A stretch of DNA of 5,834 nucleotides, from contig DCUE01000054.1 of assembly GCA_002328465.1 (NCBI GenBank), forward strand, positions 19,311 through 25,144. Direction: 5' to 3'. The translations under genes and the position numbers were made by a program. The notes beneath the pieces are model-generated. The model made no database searches and was not told the origin of the DNA. It saw nothing but the letters and a program-made list of their open reading frames with translations. The stretch comes from Candidatus Dojkabacteria bacterium UBA2222. Lineage in GTDB: Bacteria > Patescibacteriota > Dojkabacteria > SC72. Positions 1 through 5,659 of this stretch are shown piece after piece. The stretch's first letter is position 1; each line of letters begins with the position of its first letter.

Positions 1-79
1 GATGGCGGAACAGGCAGACGCGCGGGACTTAAAATCCCGTTCTAGCAATAGAGTGGGGGTTCGATTCCCCCTCTCGGCA
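1..79 (+). tRNA. tRNA-Leu (anticodon UAA), 5' end cut off by window edge
   Basis: This class II tRNA decodes UUA and probably UUG leucine codons. The anticodon stem is 23-27 paired with 35-39, with loop CTTAAAA (28-34) and anticodon TAA at 30-32. The D stem is 5-7 with 19-21. The long variable arm typical of tRNA-Leu is 41-44 with 49-52, closed by a GCAA loop. The T stem is 55-59 with 67-71, and its loop is TTCGATT. The 3' acceptor strand TCTCGGC (72-78) implies a 5' strand GCCGAGA; only its last two bases (1-2) are in the window, so five bases are missing. Base 79 (A) is the discriminator. The next bases are CTT, so CCA is not encoded and must be added after transcription. The promoter lies outside the window. 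Confidence 0.96.
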
Positions 80-83
80 CTTC

Positions 84-326
84 TTAATCAACATCTACGA
101 GAAAATCAGGGTCTTCATTCCCACATTTTGGACATTTCTTTAAACCATCAACACCCTCATATACATAACCACACTTAAGACACTTCCATCTGCTCCATGT
201 AATATCTAAATCCTCAGGGGTTTCTTTGTTCTCAATATACTCTTTTGGCAAGGCAGGATCTATATGCTCAGTAATATCTTGAGGTTGTACATCGGCAGGT
301 TTACTGTTTTTTAATGTGTCCTCCAT
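84..326 (-). CDS. Small rubredoxin-domain protein with acidic N-terminal extension
   Basis: This 80-residue protein has a C-terminal rubredoxin-like iron site: C49-x2-C52 in the motif CLKCGYVYEG and C65-x2-C68 in CPKCG. Twelve residues separate the two pairs, the short spacing seen in the C-terminal domains of rubrerythrins rather than in classical rubredoxins. Four cysteines of this kind normally bind one Fe, or sometimes Zn, so a role in cytoplasmic electron transfer or oxidative-stress chemistry is likely, but the partner is unknown. Residues 1-44 are rich in D, E, P and K, look unstructured and match nothing I recognise. There is no signal peptide or membrane segment. The start at 326 lies inside the 3' end of the kinase gene (26-bp overlap), so the two are probably co-transcribed and perhaps translationally coupled. 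No Shine-Dalgarno sequence precedes the start. Confidence 0.85.
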   Translation of the reverse strand: MEDTLKNSKPADVQPQDITEHIDPALPKEYIENKETPEDLDITWSRWKCLKCGYVYEGVDGLKKCPKCGNEDPDFLVDVD

Positions 327-900
327 CTTTTATCTTTTTTAAAATTAAATCAAAGGTTTCCAATTCATTCATATTTGAAGTATCTAAAACAATATCATAG
401 TATAGCTCTGGTTTGTCATATTTAATCTTGTACAACCTCCAATATTTCTCTTTATCAATTCTATATCTCTTCTTAAGATTATGTCTAATCTCAAAATATC
501 TCTTAAATCTTTTTAAACCTTTAAGATTCTCCTTATCCAAATGTCTTTTTACCTTTACATTTAGTTTTGCATCTAACCATATTGAAACATTACAAGGAAT
601 ATTTTTTACTTTTGCTAATGCTCCAAATATTTTACTATCAATTACAATATCTCCCTTATTTGCATACTCCTCAAGAAGAGTATCTATCTCTAAATCCAAA
701 CTGTTTCCACCTTTTGATATTTGCTGAAGAAACTCCTCAAAACGCTCTATCTCTTTTTCCTTTGCAGCTTTTCTAAAAAGGTCTCCCGCATATACATGTT
801 TAATCTCATAGTACTCCTCTATCATCTTGGATATTGTTGTAATACCTGATCCTCCTGGACCTCCAACTGCTATAACAATTTTCTTACCTCTTTGAGTCAT
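301..900 (-). CDS. cmk: Archaeal-type cytidylate (CMP) kinase homologue with altered P-loop
   Basis: This 199-residue P-loop kinase has the layout of archaeal-type CMP kinase, which phosphorylates CMP or dCMP to the diphosphate in the cytoplasm. An N-terminal beta strand leads to GPGGSGITT (14-22). Then come the NMP-binding segment GDLFRKAAKEK (39-49), an acidic DLEID (69-73), strand IVIDSK (85-90) where the family usually has VIEGR, IWLDAKLNVKVKR (107-119), a basic region RHNLKKRYRIDK (139-150) that would be the LID side, and YYDIVLDTS (167-175). The oddity is the Walker A lysine: position 20 is Ile (ATT on the minus strand, bases 843-841), giving GxxxxGIT in place of GxxxxGKT. The fold assignment is firm; CMP as substrate, and catalytic activity itself, are inferred. 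It could be an inactive or repurposed nucleotide-binding protein. It overlaps the rubredoxin-domain gene downstream and is divergent from ftsW. Confidence 0.8.
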   Translation of the reverse strand: MTQRGKKIVIAVGGPGGSGITTISKMIEEYYEIKHVYAGDLFRKAAKEKEIERFEEFLQQISKGGNSLDLEIDTLLEEYANKGDIVIDSKIFGALAKVKNIPCNVSIWLDAKLNVKVKRHLDKENLKGLKRFKRYFEIRHNLKKRYRIDKEKYWRLYKIKYDKPELYYDIVLDTSNMNELETFDLILKKIKDGGHIKKQ

Positions 901-920
901 ATTAAGATATATAGTATATT
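892..920 (+). promoter_or_regulatory. Probable sigma-70-type promoter for ftsW
   Basis: TTGAGT (892-897) and TATATT (915-920) are separated by 17 bp; they match the TTGACA and TATAAT consensus at 4/6 and 5/6 positions. The -35 box lies inside the first codons of the divergent kinase gene. A start point about 6-8 bases after the -10 box would fall near 926-928, leaving a leader of only about 5-7 bases before the ftsW ATG at 933. This agrees with the absence of a Shine-Dalgarno sequence. AT-rich DNA gives chance matches, so this is a prediction. Confidence 0.5.
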
Positions 921-939
921 AATAGACATACAATGTCGA
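913..939 (-). promoter_or_regulatory. Possible divergent promoter for the kinase/rubredoxin pair
   Basis: Read on the minus strand, TCGACA (939-934, 5/6 to the -35 consensus) lies upstream of TATACT (918-913, 5/6 to the -10 consensus) with a 15-bp spacer, which is shorter than ideal. An alternative -10, TACTAT (916-911, 4/6), gives 17 bp. Either would start transcription within about ten bases of the ATG at 900. The site overlaps the ftsW promoter, so the two polymerases would compete. Confidence 0.3.
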
Positions 940-2120
940 GTAAAAGAAAACCAAAAAGAAAAGTTTCAAGTGAACATCACTCACCGGATAAATCAATACT
1001 AATATTCATGATAGGAATGGCAATCTTTGGTGCTATCATGATATATGATGCAAGTGTATATAAAGCGAATCAGCCACCTTTCAATAATCAATTCTACTTC
1101 TTAACACTTCAAGTGGGTTGGTTACTTTTCGGTGGGATTCTAGGCTTTTTTGCATATCTAATTGATTATAGAAAAATTTTAAAATTTTCATTTCCAATCC
1201 TAATTGGAGTAATAATACTGTTGATATTAGTACTACTAGTTGGACAAGAGGTTAATGGCTCGAAAAGATGGTTCCAAGTTGGAAGCTTACCACAAATACA
1301 GCCCGCTGAATTTGCAAAATTAGCAATCATAATGTACTTCGCAAGTTGGTTCTCTAATAAAGAGTACTCTTTTTCAAAATTTGAAGACTCCTTTAAAAAA
1401 GGCTTTCTTAAAAACCTATTACCCTTTGTTGCAATACTTGGAATAGTTGCTCTTTTAATACTTTTTGAACCGGACTTAGGTACTGCAATGATAATATGTC
1501 TTACAGCTTTCATCATGTTCTTTGTTTCAGGGAAAGATACTGCACATCGTATTGGCTCATTGGCAGTTATACCCCTTGCTTTTGTTCTTGGTGTAGTAGC
1601 AATAGCTTTAGAACCATATAGGATGCAGAGGTTACAAACTTTTCTAAATCTAATATTTAAAGGTGAAGTCGCTGACCCAAGAGGAAGTGGATATCAAATG
1701 CAACAGATATTAATAGGAATTGGGAGTGGAGGATTCTGGGGCAAGGGTTTTGGTCAATCAAGACAGCGGTTTGGGTATTTGGTTGAAAATACAGCTTTTA
1801 CAGATTCTACATTTGCAGTACTTCTTGAAGAATTAGGATTGTGGGGTGGAGCATTAGTAGTGCTCTCTTGGGTATTCTTTCTTTGGAGAGGATTTAAGAT
1901 AGCACTAAGTGCTGCTGATAAGCAGGGACAGTTTCTTGCAACAGGGATTACCGTATGGTTAGCATGTCAAGCATTCCTAAATATGGCTGCAAATGTTGGA
2001 CTCATTCCATTAACAGGAATACCATTACCATTTCTAACATATGGAGGATCTAGTACAATAGTAACAATGATTGCTTTTGGATTACTTCTAAATGTAAGTA
2101 AATATACAAAAAATGCTTAA
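933..2120 (+). CDS. ftsW: FtsW, septal peptidoglycan polymerase (SEDS family)
   Basis: This 395-residue polytopic membrane protein of the SEDS family (FtsW/RodA/SpoVE) polymerises lipid II into glycan strands at the division site together with a class B penicillin-binding protein. Visible family motifs are NGSKRWFQVG (108-117), QPAEFAKL (123-130), EPDLGTA (179-185), GSGYQMQQI (251-259), GKGFGQSRQR (270-279) and GIPLPFLTYGGSS (362-374). D291 in the FTDSTFAVLLEELG segment matches the catalytic Asp (D297 in E. coli FtsW); the usual TDFIFAV is TDSTFAV here. I count about ten hydrophobic segments between residue 22 and 390. The first 20 residues form a strongly basic cytoplasmic tail. RodA has the same fold; the overlap with murG is what favours FtsW. 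The ATG at 933 has no Shine-Dalgarno sequence but sits just after a promoter-like site. Confidence 0.93.
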   Translation: MSSKRKPKRKVSSEHHSPDKSILIFMIGMAIFGAIMIYDASVYKANQPPFNNQFYFLTLQVGWLLFGGILGFFAYLIDYRKILKFSFPILIGVIILLILVLLVGQEVNGSKRWFQVGSLPQIQPAEFAKLAIIMYFASWFSNKEYSFSKFEDSFKKGFLKNLLPFVAILGIVALLILFEPDLGTAMIICLTAFIMFFVSGKDTAHRIGSLAVIPLAFVLGVVAIALEPYRMQRLQTFLNLIFKGEVADPRGSGYQMQQILIGIGSGGFWGKGFGQSRQRFGYLVENTAFTDSTFAVLLEELGLWGGALVVLSWVFFLWRGFKIALSAADKQGQFLATGITVWLACQAFLNMAANVGLIPLTGIPLPFLTYGGSSTIVTMIAFGLLLNVSKYTKNA

Positions 2121-3291
2121 ATCTGAATTAAAAATAATGGTAACAGGAGGAGGAAGTGGAGGACATCTCTCCGTTGCGAAAAGCGTAATAAATACCTTAA
2201 TAGAAGAATACGATATCCCTATTAACAACATTACATATGTTGGAGGAGATCTTGGTATGGAGGGAGAGGAAGTAGGGAACTCTCTTGAACAAAAACAGTT
2301 TAAAGATTCAAAATTTAAAACATATTTCATCAGAGCAGGTAAGCTTCAACGAAGTATTTCTCCAAGAACACTCTCTTTGCTTTTCAGATCTTTACTTGGT
2401 TTTTTCGATTCAGTTTCAATAGTAAGAAAGTGCAAACCAACATTAATAATATCTTCAGGAGGCTTTGTCTCTGTACCTGTTTGTATTGCAGGTTGGTTGT
2501 CAAAGGTTCCAATATATCTACATGAACAGACAGCATCTGTCGGAGTATCAAATAAGGTGGTAGGGAGATTTGCAAAAAAGGTTTTTGTTGCCTTTAAAAA
2601 TTCTCTTTCATATTTCCCAAAAGGAAAAGCCTTACATGTTGGAAATGTAGTGAGAAAAGAAATCTTTCAGAAACAAAAAACAGAGAAGAGTGATAAAGAG
2701 ATAGTAGGGTTAATGGTAACAAATAAAGAGGTTCCTTTTGTGTATATTTCAGGGGGAAGTCTAGGCTCACATAGTATAAATACCAAGGTTATAGATTCGT
2801 TTAATTCTCTTCTAAGAAAATATCGTATCTTACTTCAAACTGGAGATAACGAGATATTTAAAGATTTTGAGAAAGCTAATGATGTAAAAACCAAATTAAG
2901 AAAAGAGTATCAAGAAAGGCTTGTGATAAAAAAATATATTGATAGCGATAGTATTGGGTATGTATTAAATAATATGGATGTCTTTGTAGGAAGATCTGGA
3001 GCAAATAGTGTATATGAAATAGGAGTATTAAAAAAGAATGCCCTTTTTATCCCAATACCATGGGTAACACACAATGAACAGTATTTAAATGCAAAAGTCT
3101 TAGCAGACATAGGAACCTCTAACATACTTGAAGAAAAGTATTTAAATGATTGTAAGATAGAGGAAGAGATTGAGAGATTGCAAAATCAACTAAAAGTAAG
3201 AAAAATAGATTATGAAAAATTAGAATCTCTTTTCCCAACCAATGCGATATACAGTATCCTTGAAGATATTCTTAAGACTTTCTTAAAATAA
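2113..3291 (+). CDS. murG: MurG, lipid II synthase (UDP-GlcNAc transferase)
   Basis: This 392-residue GT-B glycosyltransferase moves GlcNAc from UDP-GlcNAc to lipid I at the inner face of the membrane. The N-terminal lipid I domain shows TGGGSGGH (11-18), RAGKLQRSIS (74-83), SGGFVSVP (115-122) and HEQTASVGVSNK (137-148). The C-terminal UDP-GlcNAc domain shows SGGSLGS (213-219), LLQTGD (240-245), GRSGANSVYEIG (293-304, with E302 matching the ribose-contacting Glu of E. coli MurG) and HNEQYLNA (320-327). Two usual motif residues differ: HEQN is HEQT (T140) and GNPVR is GNVVR (177-181). Length is somewhat above the roughly 355 residues of E. coli, partly from extra sequence around 185-207. The start at 2113 overlaps the ftsW stop by 8 bp; the next Met (codon 9, base 2137) would cut off most of the first beta strand. 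No Shine-Dalgarno sequence is visible. Confidence 0.96.
   Translation: MLKSELKIMVTGGGSGGHLSVAKSVINTLIEEYDIPINNITYVGGDLGMEGEEVGNSLEQKQFKDSKFKTYFIRAGKLQRSISPRTLSLLFRSLLGFFDSVSIVRKCKPTLIISSGGFVSVPVCIAGWLSKVPIYLHEQTASVGVSNKVVGRFAKKVFVAFKNSLSYFPKGKALHVGNVVRKEIFQKQKTEKSDKEIVGLMVTNKEVPFVYISGGSLGSHSINTKVIDSFNSLLRKYRILLQTGDNEIFKDFEKANDVKTKLRKEYQERLVIKKYIDSDSIGYVLNNMDVFVGRSGANSVYEIGVLKKNALFIPIPWVTHNEQYLNAKVLADIGTSNILEEKYLNDCKIEEEIERLQNQLKVRKIDYEKLESLFPTNAIYSILEDILKTFLK
3272..3286. repeat. Short perfect inverted repeat at the end of murG
   Basis: TTAAGA (3272-3277) and TCTTAA (3281-3286) are a perfect 6-bp inverted repeat around a CTT loop, inside the last codons of murG. The stem is AT-rich and no T tract follows, so it is not a convincing terminator. 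It may be chance in AT-rich DNA. Confidence 0.25.
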
Positions 3292-3316
3292 TTCAATCTA
3301 CTGTTTTGATTTCATC

Positions 3317-3327
3317 TGTTATATACT
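3317..3327 (+). promoter_or_regulatory. Possible promoter -10 region for murB-murA
   Basis: The 43-bp murG-murB gap contains TATACT (3322-3327, 5/6 to the -10 consensus) ending seven bases before the murB ATG at 3335. An overlapping extended -10 reading, TG (3317-3318) then TATATA (3320-3325), is also possible. No good -35 box lies 16-18 bp upstream. If used, the transcript would begin at or within a base or two of the ATG, giving a leaderless mRNA. No Shine-Dalgarno sequence occurs in the gap. Confidence 0.35.
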
Positions 3328-3334
3328 TAACCTA

Positions 3335-4357
3335 ATGAGGACAGAGCACAATATCTCACTCAAAGGCTTAAATACTTTTTGTGTAGAGGTTAAAACAAAC
3401 ACACTGTGTACTATTGAGCAAGAAGAGGATTTCTCAAATAAAGAATTGCAAGGGGTTTTCAAAGAAAGAAACTTCCTAATATTAGGAGGTGGTTCGAATA
3501 TTCTTTTTACAAAAGATTTTCCTGGTACTGTCATTCTAATCAGAAACAAAGGCAAGAAAATATTAGAAGAAACTGATGATTACATCACTGTAGAAGTTAA
3601 TGCAGGGGAAGAGTGGGACTCCTTTGTTAAATGGAGTACAAAAAAAGGATTAGTTGGATTACATAATTTAGCAAAAATACCTGGAACAGTAGGAGCTACC
3701 CCTATACAAAATGTTGGGGCATACGGTGCAGAAATTAAGGATTTTTTACAAGAGGTCAAGATAATAGATTTAGAGAGTGGGAGGGAAGAGATATTACAGA
3801 ATAAAGAGTGTAAGTTTGGATATAGGGATAGTATATTTAAAAATGAATTGAAAGATAGAGTAATTGTAAAAAGTGTTATTTTCAAGCTTGAAAAATTTAA
3901 AAACAAAATTGATGAAAAATATCTCTCTTATGCTGGAATAAAAGAGGACCTACTGGGGAAGAAAATAAATCCTCAGAATATCTATTATAGTATCTCAAAG
4001 ATTAGAGATAGTAAATTACCAAAGGTAGAAGAGTATGGATCTTGTGGAAGTACTTTTAAAAATCCTGAAATAGCAATTTCTGAATATGAGAGACTTATTA
4101 AAATTTATCCTGAACTACCAAAATTTGATACAAATGATGAAAATATTGTTAAGATTCCTGCAGCATATATTCTTGAACAACTTGGATGGAAGAATAGGAA
4201 AGAGGGAGAGGTGGGGACATGGATATATCATCCATTAATTGTTACAAATTACGGAGAGGCCTCTGGTATGGATATCCTCTCCTTTATTGATAAGATGAAA
4301 CTTGATTTTAAATCTCATACAGATTTAGATTTAGAATGTGAAATTAATATTATCTAA
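3335..4357 (+). CDS. murB: MurB, UDP-N-acetylenolpyruvoylglucosamine reductase (type I)
   Basis: This 340-residue cytoplasmic FAD enzyme uses NADPH to reduce the enolpyruvyl group of UDP-GlcNAc-enolpyruvate, giving UDP-MurNAc. FAD-binding motifs are LILGGGSNILF (48-58) and IPGTVGATPIQNVGAYG (115-131). Catalytic residues align with E. coli MurB: R164 in YRDS (R159), S239 in GSTFKNP (the proton donor S229) and the Glu of LECE (333-336; E325). Y199 in YLSYAG matches the Tyr190 loop that defines type I enzymes. NTF at 13-15 aligns with the same motif near the E. coli N terminus, which supports the ATG at 3335. The protein stops four residues after the LECE motif, whereas E. coli MurB continues for about a dozen more. 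murA follows after 9 bp, so the two consecutive pathway steps are probably co-expressed. Confidence 0.96.
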   Translation: MRTEHNISLKGLNTFCVEVKTNTLCTIEQEEDFSNKELQGVFKERNFLILGGGSNILFTKDFPGTVILIRNKGKKILEETDDYITVEVNAGEEWDSFVKWSTKKGLVGLHNLAKIPGTVGATPIQNVGAYGAEIKDFLQEVKIIDLESGREEILQNKECKFGYRDSIFKNELKDRVIVKSVIFKLEKFKNKIDEKYLSYAGIKEDLLGKKINPQNIYYSISKIRDSKLPKVEEYGSCGSTFKNPEIAISEYERLIKIYPELPKFDTNDENIVKIPAAYILEQLGWKNRKEGEVGTWIYHPLIVTNYGEASGMDILSFIDKMKLDFKSHTDLDLECEINII

Positions 4358-4366
4358 AAAACCAAT

Positions 4367-5659
4367 ATGGCAAACTTAATAGTTAAGGGGGGAAATAAGT
4401 TAAATGGGGAAATTACTCCTGCAGGAAATAAAAATTCAGCTCTCCCAATTCTTTGTGCTACTCTACTAACAGATGAACCCATTGTAATCAGGAATTTCCC
4501 AGAATTGACTGATGTTGGGAAGCTAATCGATCTATTGCAGGAATTAGGTTCAACTGTTAAATGGGATAAAGAGAAAGAAATTCTTGAAATTGATAACTCG
4601 AAGTTTTGTAAGTCTTTTGGTGATACAGGTTTTCCACTTGGAATGAGAGGTGCTGTCTTACTCCTTGCTCCATTGATTCACAGACATAAGGTGTTAGAGG
4701 TAAAACAGGAAATCGGTGGCTGCTCTTTGGGTATAAGGGAATTAGATCCTCATCTTGAGATCTTAACTGGGTTGGGTGCAAAGGTAAAATCAAATGAGAA
4801 AATCTTAATAGAAGCAAAGAACGGATTAAAAGGAGATAGCCTTTGGCAAGACTATATGTCTGTTACAACAACAGAGAATTTTGTTATGGCAGCTTCACTT
4901 GCAAAGGGGACATCTGTAATGGTTAACGCTGCTTCTGAACCTCATGTCCAAGATTTATGTAACTTCCTAGTACAGATGGGAGCGAAGATAGTGGGAATTG
5001 GCTCTTCAACTTTGACTGTTCATGGTGTAAAGGAATTACATGGAACTGAGTTTACAATTTCTTCCGATCATCATGAAATAACTACCTTACTTGCACTAGG
5101 TGCTATGACAGGTGGTAGAGTTCGTGTAAATAATGCAATACCACATCATTTCCCTTTAATAAACAAAACCTTCGCAAAATTTGGAGTTGAAATTAAATAT
5201 GATGGAGATACTGCATATTCAGAAAGTAATGGGAAATTGAAGGTAGTTGAACCTTTTACAAAGAATTTGCTTCAAAAAGTCGAAGCAGCTCCATGGCCAT
5301 ACTTTCCAACAGACCTTTTACCATTAATAATGGCACTTGCAGTTAAAGCAGAGGGTAATACAATGTTTTGGAATAAATTGTATGAGGGAGGACTTTTCTG
5401 GATTCCAGAAATGATTAAATTCGGAGCACATATTGTAATGTGTGACCCTCATAGAGTAATTGTATTTGGTGGTAAAGAGTTAAGACCTACAACCGTAGAT
5501 GCTCCTAATATCATTAGGGCTACAGTAGCACTGCTAATGGTTGCTTTGACAATAGAAGGGGAGAGTGTAATTCTTAATGCAGATACAATTAAGAGAGCTC
5601 ATCCTAATTTTGTAGAAAACCTTCAAAAGCTTGGTGCAGATATTAAATGGGATGAATAG
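4367..5659 (+). CDS. murA: MurA, UDP-GlcNAc enolpyruvyl transferase (divergent C-terminal half)
   Basis: This 430-residue cytoplasmic enzyme transfers enolpyruvate from PEP to UDP-GlcNAc, the first committed step to peptidoglycan. By eye it matches E. coli MurA at K22 and N23 (GNKNSALPIL), R94 in MRGA (R91), C119 in GGCSLGIR (C115, the PEP and fosfomycin Cys), R124 (R120), D316 in FPTD (D305), R384 (R371) and R410 (R397). The cysteine predicts fosfomycin sensitivity of the enzyme. The C-terminal half departs from the usual pattern. NRFMHVPEL is replaced by NKLYEGGLFWIPEM (336-349), which carries extra residues and K in place of R. DLRAS becomes DAPNIIRAT (378-386), and RGYE becomes RAHPN (410-414). 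Because the catalytic set is kept I call it an active MurA, but a variant subfamily. It lies 9 bp after murB with no Shine-Dalgarno sequence, and nothing that looks like a terminator follows. Confidence 0.93.
   Translation: MANLIVKGGNKLNGEITPAGNKNSALPILCATLLTDEPIVIRNFPELTDVGKLIDLLQELGSTVKWDKEKEILEIDNSKFCKSFGDTGFPLGMRGAVLLLAPLIHRHKVLEVKQEIGGCSLGIRELDPHLEILTGLGAKVKSNEKILIEAKNGLKGDSLWQDYMSVTTTENFVMAASLAKGTSVMVNAASEPHVQDLCNFLVQMGAKIVGIGSSTLTVHGVKELHGTEFTISSDHHEITTLLALGAMTGGRVRVNNAIPHHFPLINKTFAKFGVEIKYDGDTAYSESNGKLKVVEPFTKNLLQKVEAAPWPYFPTDLLPLIMALAVKAEGNTMFWNKLYEGGLFWIPEMIKFGAHIVMCDPHRVIVFGGKELRPTTVDAPNIIRATVALLMVALTIEGESVILNADTIKRAHPNFVENLQKLGADIKWDE

Noticed and set aside
413..776. Plus-strand ORFs opposite the kinase gene (413-727 and 567-776)
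   Set aside because: They lie antisense to a well-supported gene, are rich in L, F, S and Y as expected from the complement of K/E/I-rich coding sequence, and show no family motif.
933..2120. RodA in place of FtsW
   Set aside because: The SEDS motifs are shared by both, but the direct overlap with murG and the linked mur genes favour FtsW.
3319..3906. Minus-strand ORFs opposite murB
   Set aside because: Their low-complexity S/L/F-rich translations are shadows of the murB coding strand, with no recognisable domain.
4324..4353. Promoter for murA inside the end of murB (TTTAGA, 18 bp, TATTAT)
   Set aside because: The hexamers match only 4/6 and 5/6 in very AT-rich coding DNA, and the 9-bp gap already fits co-transcription with murB.
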